NCBI GenBank assembly: GCA_963775295.1
Contig: CAVZIK010000006.1
Span: 1,054,001 to 1,118,000, forward strand
Direction of reading: 5' to 3'
Source: JAMDEO01 sp963775295
GTDB taxonomy: Bacteria > Actinomycetota > Thermoleophilia > RBG-16-64-13
Length of the DNA stretch: 64,000 nt
Position 1 is the stretch's first letter. The number at the start of each line of letters is the position of its first letter. Made by a program: the position numbers and the translations under genes. The notes under the pieces were generated by a model. That model searched no databases. It was not told the DNA's origin and saw only the letters and a program-made list of their open reading frames with translations. Shown here one piece after another: positions 32,718 to 41,008 of this stretch.

Positions 32718-34040
32718 TTGTCATCTCGCGACGAATCTGAACCCGGCGGGGCTTCCATAGCGCCTATCCGAAAGTCTCAACGCCGGTCGCTGTTCTTTCT
32801 TGTCGGATCCCTGGCCGGGGGCAATCTTGCCGCCATGGCCATGCGCATGGTCGGGGGACTGGTTACGGCTCGGCTCGTAACCCCGGCCACTCTAGGCTTG
32901 TTTAACGGCATCGGTTTGGTCCTGGGGTACGCCGCATTTCTGCAGCTCGGCGTCCTTAATGGGCTTAACAGGGAACTGCCCTACTACATCGGCAAGGGAG
33001 ATCGCGGACGGGCAGAGGAATTGGCCTCGGCAGCGCAGGCGTGGGCCCTCATGATCGGGGGCACCGTCCTTGTGGCCTTGCTCGGCGTCGCTGGCTGGTA
33101 TTTGGCTCACGGCAGCATGATGAGAGCCGTGGGCTGGTTCGCCAATGCCATCTTGGCAGTCTTCCTGTTCTACAGCGTCAACTACTTGCAGATGACTTTT
33201 CGGACCTCGCACGACTTTGCCCGGCTTGCGCTGGTGAACGTCGCGGAAAGCGCATTTGGGCTCATGTTGCTCACCGTGGTCGCGTTCCTGCACTTCTACG
33301 GACTATGTATTCGCCTCGTGTTGATGGGCACCCTCAGCGCTACGCTCCTGACCTTATGGCGTCCCGTGCGCGTTGGGCCCAAGTGGAGCACCGTCCAATT
33401 GAAGCATCTTCTGAGGATTGGAGGGCCGATCTTCGTGGTTGGGCAGGTCTTCGCCTACTGGGCGGTGATCGACTCGACTTTGGTCTTGAAGTTCGTCGGA
33501 GCCAAGGGTATGGGCCTATACGCGGTCGTCCTTCTTGCCACCTCAGCGCTCCAGTTGGTGCCTCAAGCCGTTTCCCAAGTGGTATATCCCCGGATGTCCG
33601 AGCACTATGGCAAAGGCGACAAGCTGGCGGATTTGATGCGGATCGCCTGGAAACCGATCGGAATCACATCCTTGGGGCTGATCCCGGTAATTGGCATCGC
33701 ACTATTGGTCGTGCGTCCCGTGACTCAGTTCCTGCTCCCAAACTACGTCGAGGCGGTGCCGGCTATGCGTTGGGCATTACTGCTTCCCCTCTTGACCAGT
33801 TTTCAACCCGCGAACGTGATTTTCAACGTTGCTCGTCGTCAGGGCTTCTACGCTGTTGCCATTATCACGGGCATGGCGATTTATGGTGGTAGCCTCATGT
33901 GGCTGATCCGCGGCGGGGTTTCCCTTGCTGCCTTCCCGCAGGCTATGCTAATAGGAAAGACCGGGTACATCATCTTGTGCTATGTGTTCATCAATCATTT
34001 GATCCGGAGTGAGCGAAGGTTGACCGCATCCACGACGTGA
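32718..34040 (+). CDS. Wzx-type lipid-linked repeat-unit flippase (MOP superfamily)
   Basis: 440 aa with about twelve membrane segments and the general layout of polysaccharide biosynthesis/MOP transporters. FFLVGSLAGGNLAAMAMRMV starts the first helix, followed by TARLVTPATLGLFNGIGLVL. The central HLLRIGGPIFVVGQVFAYWA begins the second half. QVVYPRMSEHYGKG is a common cytoplasmic loop. It should flip undecaprenyl-pyrophosphate oligosaccharides to the outer leaflet. It is the only clear flippase in the window, against three Wzy-like proteins. The start is uncertain (TTG at 32718 proposed). Its stop overlaps the next GTG. Confidence 0.87.
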   Translation: MSSRDESEPGGASIAPIRKSQRRSLFFLVGSLAGGNLAAMAMRMVGGLVTARLVTPATLGLFNGIGLVLGYAAFLQLGVLNGLNRELPYYIGKGDRGRAEELASAAQAWALMIGGTVLVALLGVAGWYLAHGSMMRAVGWFANAILAVFLFYSVNYLQMTFRTSHDFARLALVNVAESAFGLMLLTVVAFLHFYGLCIRLVLMGTLSATLLTLWRPVRVGPKWSTVQLKHLLRIGGPIFVVGQVFAYWAVIDSTLVLKFVGAKGMGLYAVVLLATSALQLVPQAVSQVVYPRMSEHYGKGDKLADLMRIAWKPIGITSLGLIPVIGIALLVVRPVTQFLLPNYVEAVPAMRWALLLPLLTSFQPANVIFNVARRQGFYAVAIITGMAIYGGSLMWLIRGGVSLAAFPQAMLIGKTGYIILCYVFINHLIRSERRLTASTT

Positions 34041-35506
34041 GGCCGTCCACAATGCTAGGAACCATTTTCTGGTCGCCAAGGTCTGGCCCAGGGCCGCGTC
34101 CGATACCGGCCTCGGATCTTCGCGATATCGAGCAAGAGTTGGCGGGGCCGCTCTTTATGGGCGTTCAGATGGGGGCAGCGCTAAACGACACTCTCCAGAG
34201 TGATCTCGGGTGGGCTCATGGCGATTGGAGTCGGTCGGCTCGCTACTTGAACAAGGCCAGGATTGTCAAGCACTTGGTCCGGCCCCGCCGACGTCGAGGG
34301 ACGCTGCTCTCGGGAATCGCCGGGCGTACGCTGGTTACTTGGCTGAGATCAAGCCCCCGGTATGACCATTTGCTTCTCCCAGTTCTTAGTCAGCTTGCAG
34401 ATGACTCATACACGATCGTGTATGGTCACCCGAGCGTAGTGGCCCGCATTCCATCGCGCGTCCCGGGAATCGGGTGGGACGAACTCATGACCTACGAAAC
34501 AAGGGCGTGGCGGAGGGAGTACGCGGCATGCCGCCCAGCGTGGGAGCAGTCTCTCAAAGTGCTGTGCCAGCGCCTGAGTCTTCCGAAAGGAACTCGGGAG
34601 CTCCTTTCCCTGAAGCTTATGGTCGCTAGCCAATACGTGTTCGCCTGCCTTGAGTTCTTAGGACGACAGAAACCGTTGGTGATCCTCACGGAGTACGACC
34701 GTAACGAGCTGTGGTCCTGTCTGGTATTGGCGGCGCGTCATCTCGGCATTCCGACGGTGACTCTCGTGCACGGTGTTTTCGAGCGGGACGCCGTGGGTTT
34801 CTCTCCGGTGCTCGCCGATCACATAATCTGCTGGGGCGAGGTCGACCGACGAAAGCTAATTGCCGCTGGTGAGCCTCCGGCTAAACTGTTGATCGGGGGA
34901 TGCCCGCGTCTTTCTAGGGAGCTTTCTTGTAGTAGGGAGCAAGGCAGGTTGAAGCTGGGCTTGCATCGCGATGGACCGGTGGTGATGTATGCCACGACAA
35001 CGGCTGATCCTCATCGCCAAGCCGGCGTTGAGCTCTTCTGCGGCGCTATGGATCAATTGGCCGGAGTTGCTGGGGTCGTCCGGCTGCACCCGGTTGAAAC
35101 CCATTCGGTGTATGCCTCCGTGTCTAGCCGCCATCCCGACGTTCGTTTTAGTCTTAGTTCTGAGTCGACTGTCGACGAATCCTTGGCTGCGGCGGACGTG
35201 GTCGTCACCTGCTGGAGCGGCATGGGAAGCGATGCCCTGGTGAAGAGGCGTCCGTTGGTTGTTCTGAATCCCGATGAGGTTCTCACCGGGCCGGACTGGG
35301 ACTTGGTCGAGCAGGCGGGCTGTCCACATGCGCGAACCGCAGATGAGCTTGTCGATGCCGTTGAGCGAATGCTCTACGACGAAGGCCTTCGAAGGGAGAA
35401 GGCCAGGGCGGCCGAGCGCTATGTTGCCGAGTTTTGTGGCTTCTTCGGGGAGGAATCGGCACGACGGATCGCTGAGATGGTAAGGCAGATTGGGAGCCGG
35501 CAGTGA
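34037..35506 (+). CDS. Putative GT-B glycosyltransferase of the capsule/Kdo/CDP-glycerol-transferase type; candidate nonulosonate transferase
   Basis: 489 aa, no signal peptide. The C-terminal half looks like capsule-type GT-B transferases: TVTLVHGVFERDAVGFSPVL, HIICWGEVDRRKLIAAG, LLIGGCPRLS, VVMYATTTADPHRQAG, VVRLHPVET, and TVDESLAAADVVVTCWSGMG followed by SDALVKRRPLVVLNP. This order occurs in sialyl-, Kdo- and glycerophospho-transferases that use CMP/CDP-activated donors. The N-terminal 200 residues have no feature I recognise. It lies between the flippase and the nonulosonate genes, and the pathway ends in a CMP-sugar, so transfer of that sugar is a reasonable inference. GTG at 34037 overlaps the previous stop (GTGA). 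Confidence 0.7.
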   Translation: MRPSTMLGTIFWSPRSGPGPRPIPASDLRDIEQELAGPLFMGVQMGAALNDTLQSDLGWAHGDWSRSARYLNKARIVKHLVRPRRRRGTLLSGIAGRTLVTWLRSSPRYDHLLLPVLSQLADDSYTIVYGHPSVVARIPSRVPGIGWDELMTYETRAWRREYAACRPAWEQSLKVLCQRLSLPKGTRELLSLKLMVASQYVFACLEFLGRQKPLVILTEYDRNELWSCLVLAARHLGIPTVTLVHGVFERDAVGFSPVLADHIICWGEVDRRKLIAAGEPPAKLLIGGCPRLSRELSCSREQGRLKLGLHRDGPVVMYATTTADPHRQAGVELFCGAMDQLAGVAGVVRLHPVETHSVYASVSSRHPDVRFSLSSESTVDESLAAADVVVTCWSGMGSDALVKRRPLVVLNPDEVLTGPDWDLVEQAGCPHARTADELVDAVERMLYDEGLRREKARAAERYVAEFCGFFGEESARRIAEMVRQIGSRQ

Positions 35507-36144
35507 CTAGGTCGATTCATCACATGGTAGTCATAGGCGGTGGCGGGCATGCCAAGGTCGTGGTCAGCCTGCTCAAAAAATCGGTTTGCGACGTCGTCGG
35601 CTACACAGACCCCGTTGACGGGGGGGCCTTCCTGGGGGTTCCGTATCTGGGGGGCGACGCCGTACTCGCGCGTCTTTTCGAGGACTGTCCAGGCTGCGGC
35701 GCCGTTCTCGGAGTGGGAAAACTTGCGGCGTCGCTCAGGCGCGCCCACCTCCAGAAGCAGATTGAGGGGATCGGTTTTGCCTTCCCCGTGATCTCGTCGC
35801 CCGATGCGGTTGTGAACATCGAGGTCGCACTGGGGGCAGGAACGGTTGTGCTTGATGGCGTGGTGATCAACGTTGGGGCGGTCGTTGGGAGAGCCTGCAT
35901 CCTGAATACGCACTGTACCGTGGAACACGACTGCCGACTCGGGGATGACGTGCATATCGCTCCCGGGGCAACCGTCAGTGGCGGAGTCTCCGTCGGCAGC
36001 GGTTCCATGATCGGGGCGGGGGCGACAGTGATACATGGTTTGACTATTTGCGAAGGTTGCATGATCGGTGCGGGTTCCGTTGTCATCAAAGATATTAACG
36101 TTCCGGGGACCTATGCGGGGAACCCAGCGAGAAGGCTTGCTTAA
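35503..36144 (+). CDS. Sugar O/N-acyltransferase, NeuD/PglD/LegH type (left-handed beta-helix)
   Basis: 213 aa. The N-terminal Rossmann-like domain starts MVVIGGGGHAKVVVSLLKKS, as in PglD and NeuD. The C-terminal hexapeptide-repeat helix runs from about residue 95 (VVNIEVALGAGTVVLDGVVI, then NTHCTVEHDCRLGDDVHIAP), with the catalytic His in HDC and the ending GAGSVVIKDINVPGTYAGNP. PglD and LegH acetylate the C4 amine of UDP-4-amino sugars; NeuD acetylates sialic acid. Next to LegC, LegG/NeuC and LegI/NeuB homologues, the LegH role fits best. GTG at 35503 overlaps the previous stop. Confidence 0.9.
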   Translation: MTRSIHHMVVIGGGGHAKVVVSLLKKSVCDVVGYTDPVDGGAFLGVPYLGGDAVLARLFEDCPGCGAVLGVGKLAASLRRAHLQKQIEGIGFAFPVISSPDAVVNIEVALGAGTVVLDGVVINVGAVVGRACILNTHCTVEHDCRLGDDVHIAPGATVSGGVSVGSGSMIGAGATVIHGLTICEGCMIGAGSVVIKDINVPGTYAGNPARRLA

Positions 36145-36267
36145 TCTGTCGGGCTGCACCAAAGGGTTGATGGATACGGGTGAATTGCCGATTACGGTTA
36201 TGCAGATCGGGGAACCGACCTGTTGACGTTCTAACAACCGAACGGAAGGTCCAGGGAGAACACCAGG

Positions 36268-37287
36268 ATGATCTCTCAAGACAGGGTGTTCATCATCGCG
36301 GAAGCCGGAGTCAATCACAACGGCTCGCTCGACCTTGCCAAACAGTTAGTTGAAGACGCGAGTCGCGCCGGCGCGGATTGCGTCAAGTTTCAGACCTTCA
36401 CTGCAGACAGGCTTGTCAGCCGCTCGGCCAAAAAAGCCGCTTATCAGAAGCGCAATGTAGACGGCCCGGACACTCAGTACGAGATGCTGAGAGGCCTTGA
36501 GCTGACCGTCGAGGACCATCGGGCACTGCTGGCGCATTGCCGCGCTCACAACATCATGTTCTTGTCGAGTCCCTTTGACGAACAGAGCGCGGATCTTCTC
36601 GAAGATCTCAGCGTCGCCGCCTACAAGGTCCCCTCCGGCGAACTGACCAACCTGGATCTCTTGCACCACATTGCAGCCAAGAATAAGCCGGTGATCCTTT
36701 CCACGGGGATGTCAACGCTCGCCGAGGTGGCCGAGGCTGTCGAAACGATCATCGGAACGGGAAATTGCCAACTCCACATACTTCATTGCGTAACTGAGTA
36801 CCCTGCGCCGGTGAATGAGATCAACCTTCGGGCCATGCTCACGCTCAAGAATGCGTTCGGCTTTCCGGTGGGCTATTCGGATCATTCTCCCGGGGTCGAG
36901 ATAGCAATTGCGGCGGTCGCTCTGGGCGCGGGGATCGTGGAGAAGCATTTCACGCTGGGCAGGAACATGGTCGGCCCGGATCACAGGGCTTCTCTTGAAC
37001 CCCAGGAATTAAAGGCTCTGGTCGAGGCAATCCGCAACGTCGAGGCATCTCTCGGCGACGGGATTAAGCTGCCCGCTCCATGTGAAGTCAAGAACATGTC
37101 TATCGCGCGCAAGAGTGTGGTGGCAACGAGGGATATCCGCGCAGGTGAGGCGATCGACCCGGAGAATGTCTCGGTCAGAAGGCCGGGGAACGGGATCCTG
37201 CCCAGAGATCTCAAGAAGATCATGGGCCTCAGGGTGACCACCGACATCGCGGCGGACTCCGTCGTAGGCTGGAGAGACCTGAAGTGA
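36268..37287 (+). CDS. neuB: Nonulosonic acid synthase (NeuB/LegI family)
   Basis: 339 aa cytoplasmic enzyme condensing PEP with a 6-carbon N-acetyl sugar (ManNAc or its 4-acetamido-6-deoxy analogue) to a nonulosonic acid. VFIIAEAGVNHNGSLDLAKQ, ADCVKFQTFTAD, FLSSPFDEQSADLL, YKVPSGELTNLDLL, ILSTGMSTL, GYSDHSPGVEI and VEKHFTLGRNMVGPDHRASL define the TIM barrel. The last 60 residues (RKSVVATRDIRAGEAID and on) are the SAF antifreeze-like domain. AGGGAGA precedes the ATG. The 123 bases before it show no gene. Whether the product is Neu5Ac, legionaminic acid or a relative cannot be read from the synthase alone. Confidence 0.95.
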   Translation: MISQDRVFIIAEAGVNHNGSLDLAKQLVEDASRAGADCVKFQTFTADRLVSRSAKKAAYQKRNVDGPDTQYEMLRGLELTVEDHRALLAHCRAHNIMFLSSPFDEQSADLLEDLSVAAYKVPSGELTNLDLLHHIAAKNKPVILSTGMSTLAEVAEAVETIIGTGNCQLHILHCVTEYPAPVNEINLRAMLTLKNAFGFPVGYSDHSPGVEIAIAAVALGAGIVEKHFTLGRNMVGPDHRASLEPQELKALVEAIRNVEASLGDGIKLPAPCEVKNMSIARKSVVATRDIRAGEAIDPENVSVRRPGNGILPRDLKKIMGLRVTTDIAADSVVGWRDLK

Positions 37288-38498
37288 AACGCAGAGCGAT
37301 ATGCGTCGTCACCACCTCGCGCTCCGACTACGGGCTGCTGCGCTGGCTCATGCAGGCGATTCAGGCCGATGAAGAACTCCAGCTGCAGGTGATCGCTACG
37401 GGCATGCACTTGAGTCCGGAGTTCGGGCTCACCTTCAAGGAGATCGAATGCGACGGGGTTCCTATTGATTATAAAGTGGAGATGCTGCTCTCGGCGGACA
37501 GCGAGGGCGCCGTCACGAAATCCGTTGGAGTCGGTTTGTTGGGATTCTCCTACGCGCTTGCGGACCTTCGCCCCGACATTCTGGTAGTGCTGGGTGATCG
37601 CTTTGAGCTGTTGTCAGCCGTGATCGCCGGGCTGATAGGAAGGATCCCCATCGCCCATATCCACGGCGGGGAGACGACCGAGGGCGCTATCGACGAAGGG
37701 ATCCGGCACGCGATCACAAAGATGGCGTCGCTCCACTTCGCCGCGACCGAGGCGTACCGCCAAAGGATCGTCCAGATGGGCGAGGACCCCGCCAGGGTGT
37801 TCGCGTACGGGGCGCCTGGTCTAGATGCCTTGCGCCTCCTTCCTCTTCTCACTAGGGGAGAGTTGGCGTCGCACCTCAACTTCGACCTCGACGAGCCTAC
37901 TGCGATTGTGACATATCATCCTGTCACTCTCGAAAAGAGCACGGCATCGGAGCAGGTGGACAATCTCCTCGCAGCCCTTGAGCGGGAGCACGTCCGAGCA
38001 GTCTTCACCAAAGCAAATGCTGACATGCAGGGGCGGCTGATCAACCAGAGGATCGCCGAGTTCTGCGAACTGCACCCCGCGGAGTATCTGCTTTGCGAAA
38101 GCCTTGGCCAAAGGGTGTACCTAAGCTGCTTGCAGCACCTGGATCTCATGGTCGGTAACTCCTCGAGCGGCTTGATCGAGGCTCCATCTTTCGGACTCCC
38201 GGTGGTGAACATCGGCGACAGGCAGAGAGGTCGGATCAGAGCTGCGAACGTGATCGACGTTGCGAACCGGGTCTCGGATATTGCGGCTGGGATTCGGCAG
38301 ACGTCTTCTCCTGCCTGGAAAGCGAGCCTCCGCGGCCTTCGTAACCCCTATGTGGGGCCAGAGGCAGGAATGACGAGTGTCCACATCAAAGAAGAATTGA
38401 AGCGCACAGAACTTGGCGAAACATTACTGAAGAAGCGGTTCCACGATATGCCGGCGAATGTCGCCGGGCAGCTTGACCATGGAGCGGTGCAATGGTGA
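37284..38498 (+). CDS. neuC: Hydrolysing NDP-N-acetylglucosamine 2-epimerase (NeuC/LegG family)
   Basis: 404 aa. ICVVTTSRSDYGLLRWLMQA, VIATGMHLSPEFG, LVVLGDRFELLSAVIAGLIG, IAHIHGGETTEGAIDEGIRH, VFAYGAPGLDAL, IVTYHPVTLE and VGNSSSGLIEAPSFGLPVVN are family motifs. The enzyme hydrolyses the nucleotide and inverts C2 to give a free manno-configured sugar for the synthase. It is translationally coupled: GTG at 37284 overlaps the neuB stop (GTGA). NeuC uses UDP-GlcNAc and LegG uses a diacetamido derivative. The PtmE-like gene downstream hints that a GDP-linked substrate is also possible. Confidence 0.94.
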   Translation: MKRRAICVVTTSRSDYGLLRWLMQAIQADEELQLQVIATGMHLSPEFGLTFKEIECDGVPIDYKVEMLLSADSEGAVTKSVGVGLLGFSYALADLRPDILVVLGDRFELLSAVIAGLIGRIPIAHIHGGETTEGAIDEGIRHAITKMASLHFAATEAYRQRIVQMGEDPARVFAYGAPGLDALRLLPLLTRGELASHLNFDLDEPTAIVTYHPVTLEKSTASEQVDNLLAALEREHVRAVFTKANADMQGRLINQRIAEFCELHPAEYLLCESLGQRVYLSCLQHLDLMVGNSSSGLIEAPSFGLPVVNIGDRQRGRIRAANVIDVANRVSDIAAGIRQTSSPAWKASLRGLRNPYVGPEAGMTSVHIKEELKRTELGETLLKKRFHDMPANVAGQLDHGAVQW

Positions 38499-39568
38499 AT
38501 CGGCGGATAGAGCCCTTCCTCGTGGACGTTGGTGCGACCGTCGTCGAAGCCATGCGGCAGCTTGAGGACACGGCGCAGAAGATCCTTTTTGTGATCGACG
38601 GCGACGGACAGTTGGTCGGTTCTCTTACTGACGGCGACATCCGGCGCTGGATTCTTGCGGAGGGCGATCTACGAGGCGTCGTCGAGAAGGTCTGCAACTC
38701 TGCGCCCTTCCAGATCGACGAGGCCTACGAACTCGCGGATGTTAAGCGGGCGATGGTGAAGAACAACATCACTTGCGTGCCCGTGGCAAATGGTGTGAGG
38801 CAGGTCGTCGATCTGCTCTTCTGGGAGGACCTCTTCGGCGAGGGCGATGCGGGCAAGGCAGCCAAACATATCGACCTACCGGTGGTCATTATGGCTGGCG
38901 GTAGGGGCACCCGTCTTGATCCCTTCACCAAAGTGCTTCCCAAGCCTCTTATTCCATTGGGGGACAAGACCGTCATCGAGCACATCATCGATTCCTTTTT
39001 CGACTACGGGGTTTCGACGTTCTATCTGTCCGTGAATGAGAAGTCGAAGATAATCAAATCGTACTTTGAGGAGTTGGATCCTCCGTATTCCGTGAGCTAC
39101 ATCGAGGAAGATGAACCCTTAGGAACTGCGGGCAGTCTGCGCCATCTATACGGGAAACTCCATGGGTCCATTGTCGTCACGAACTGCGACATCATCATCA
39201 CGACTGACTACTCGGAACTCGTGGCTTTCCATGACGGCGGGGCCAACGATATCACCGTCGTCGGCTCGCTCAAAAACTACCACATCCCGTATGGCATCTG
39301 CGAGATCGTGAACGGCGGCACACTGGCTGGGATTAGGGAGAAGCCCGAATACAACTTTCTCGTGAATACGGGCATGTACGTGCTGCGAACCGAGGCACTC
39401 GGCCTGATCCCAGAGGGCCAGTTCTTCCACATGACCCAACTCATCGACAAGGTGAGAGAGTCCGGGGGCAAGGTGGCGGTATTCCCCGTGAGCGACAAGG
39501 CCTGGATCGACACGGGAGAGTGGGCCGAATACCGAAAAGCGCTGCGACAATTGCGGGTGGAAGAATGA
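38492..39568 (+). CDS. ptmE: CBS-domain nucleotidyltransferase, PtmE-like (GlcN-1-phosphate guanylyltransferase family)
   Basis: 358 aa. Residues 1-120 hold a CBS pair (ILFVIDGDGQLVGSLTDGDI then MVKNNITCVPVANG). Residues 128-358 are a sugar-phosphate nucleotidyltransferase with VVIMAGGRGTRLDPFTKVLP and KPLIPLGDKTVIEHII, NCDIIITTDY, and FPVSDKAWIDTGEW. The same fusion defines PtmE of Campylobacter, shown to make GDP-glucosamine in legionaminic acid synthesis. Its presence favours a legionaminic-type product and GDP-linked intermediates. The ATG overlaps the neuC end (ATGGTGA), and the stop overlaps the next ATG. The CBS pair suggests nucleotide regulation. Confidence 0.9.
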   Translation: MVNRRIEPFLVDVGATVVEAMRQLEDTAQKILFVIDGDGQLVGSLTDGDIRRWILAEGDLRGVVEKVCNSAPFQIDEAYELADVKRAMVKNNITCVPVANGVRQVVDLLFWEDLFGEGDAGKAAKHIDLPVVIMAGGRGTRLDPFTKVLPKPLIPLGDKTVIEHIIDSFFDYGVSTFYLSVNEKSKIIKSYFEELDPPYSVSYIEEDEPLGTAGSLRHLYGKLHGSIVVTNCDIIITTDYSELVAFHDGGANDITVVGSLKNYHIPYGICEIVNGGTLAGIREKPEYNFLVNTGMYVLRTEALGLIPEGQFFHMTQLIDKVRESGGKVAVFPVSDKAWIDTGEWAEYRKALRQLRVEE

Positions 39569-40278
39569 TCGCCGGCGAGCGAGTCATCGCGGTGATTCCT
39601 GCCCGTGGCGGAAGCAAGGGCATCCCAGGCAAGAACGCCGCGCTGCTGGGCGGCAAACCGCTCATCGTCTGGACGATTGAGGTGGCTCTATCGGTGAACG
39701 CGGTCGACCGTGTCATCGTTTCCACCGACGACGACGGGATCGGGAAGGTGGCTCTTCGACACGGGGCCGAGGTCTACAGACGTCCGATTCACCTGGCTAC
39801 CGACACCGCGCTCGTGATTGATGCTCTGCGCGACCTCATTCGCAGGCTGAAGACCGAGGGGGAGCCGGCACGCATTATGACGCTGCTCGAGCCCACCTGC
39901 CCTTTCCGGTTGGCCGATGACGTGAACGAATGCATCGAACGATTGTTCAGCGAGAACAAGGACGCGATAGCCACCTTCAAGGAGGCGGACCTGAACCCAC
40001 ACCGAGCTTGGGCCATCGAGGCGGGTACTCCGTCGACCTTCATTCCGAGCGCGAACCCGTGGCTGCCTCGGCAGCAACTACCCAAGGCGTATCAGCTAAA
40101 TGGCGCCGTCTACTGCTTCAGGAGCGACAAGCTGCCGGAAGACGGACAAGGGCTGCTCTTCGGCGACACGGGGGCAGTGATTATGCCGCCCGAACGCTCT
40201 GTCGACATCAACACCACGGCGGACCTGTGTCTGGCCGAAACGTTCTGCGAACCCAGGAGGACTAGTGAAGTCGAATGA
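39565..40278 (+). CDS. neuA: CMP-nonulosonate (sialic/legionaminic acid) cytidylyltransferase
   Basis: 237 aa. VIAVIPARGGSKGIPGKNAA is the P-loop-like CTP motif, followed by PLIVWTIEVAL, VIVSTDDDGIG, VYRRPIHLATDTA, LLEPTCPFR and YQLNGAVYCFRS. The enzyme activates the nonulosonic acid with CTP (NeuA/LegF/PtmB family). It is the short form without the NeuA C-terminal esterase domain. ATG at 39565 overlaps the ptmE stop (ATGA); the longer frame from 39520 is rejected because it lies inside ptmE. Confidence 0.94.
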   Translation: MIAGERVIAVIPARGGSKGIPGKNAALLGGKPLIVWTIEVALSVNAVDRVIVSTDDDGIGKVALRHGAEVYRRPIHLATDTALVIDALRDLIRRLKTEGEPARIMTLLEPTCPFRLADDVNECIERLFSENKDAIATFKEADLNPHRAWAIEAGTPSTFIPSANPWLPRQQLPKAYQLNGAVYCFRSDKLPEDGQGLLFGDTGAVIMPPERSVDINTTADLCLAETFCEPRRTSEVE

Positions 40279-41008
40279 GGTAGTGCTGATTACGGGCGCG
40301 AGCGGCGGAGTGGGGCTGGCCCTCACCCGCCATCTTGCCGGGCGGTTCCACGTTCTTGCGGCGGTTCGGGACCCGGAGAAGATGAGTCTCGAATTCGGCT
40401 CCGATCCAAACCTGACCATCTATCAGGTCGACCTGTCGTGCCGGGACTCGGTAGCCGGCTTTCTCGAGCTTGTTCTCGCCGAACACGAATACATCCCTTA
40501 TGTGATCAACAACGCAGGCGTCAACGTAGGCTCGCACGCGCTCGACGTGCTCGACGAGGACGACATCATCGGTTCTATGCAGGTGAACGCGATCTCGCCG
40601 GCCCTGATAATGAAGCGCGTAATACCGCAGATGAAGGCCCACGATTTCGGTCGCATCATCAACATGACCTCGGGGGCCCCGCTGAACTGCTTCCCGGGTT
40701 ACAGCGCATACAGCGCGTCGAAGGGGGCGCTTAACGCGTTCGCCGTAACAGCTGCAAGGGAATGCGCGGCGCAGAACATCAAGATCAACCTCATGAGCCC
40801 CGGACCGGTGAAAACCAACATGGCCCCTGATGGGCCGATGGAACCGTCGGTGTGCTACCCCACTGCGGACTATCTCCTTTCCCTCGACGCCGACGGTCCC
40901 ACTGGGCGGTTCTTCTGGCTTGGGTACGAGATACCGCTCTTTCCCAACCTGGAAGGAATCGAATGGCTCGAGGGGCAGGCCGATGAGCGCCACCGCAGGG
41001 CTTTCTAG
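40265..41008 (+). CDS. Short-chain dehydrogenase/reductase
   Basis: 247 aa classical SDR. VVLITGASGGVGLALTRHLA is the NAD(P) site (TGxxxGxG), followed by NNAGVNVGS, INMTSGAPLNCF and the catalytic Tyr-Lys in YSAYSASKGALNAF. AGGAGG lies six bases before the GTG at 40265, which overlaps the neuA end by 14 bases. The C-terminal 60 residues (WLGYEIPLFPNLEG) are unlike common SDRs. It is the first of three consecutive oxidoreductases that follow the CMP-nonulosonate genes. A role in making or modifying the sugar is inferred; the substrate is unknown. Confidence 0.85.
   Translation: MKSNEVVLITGASGGVGLALTRHLAGRFHVLAAVRDPEKMSLEFGSDPNLTIYQVDLSCRDSVAGFLELVLAEHEYIPYVINNAGVNVGSHALDVLDEDDIIGSMQVNAISPALIMKRVIPQMKAHDFGRIINMTSGAPLNCFPGYSAYSASKGALNAFAVTAARECAAQNIKINLMSPGPVKTNMAPDGPMEPSVCYPTADYLLSLDADGPTGRFFWLGYEIPLFPNLEGIEWLEGQADERHRRAF

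Noticed and set aside
32480..32740. 86-codon plus-strand frame between legC and the flippase
   Set aside because: Most of it overlaps legC in another frame and it has no recognisable content.
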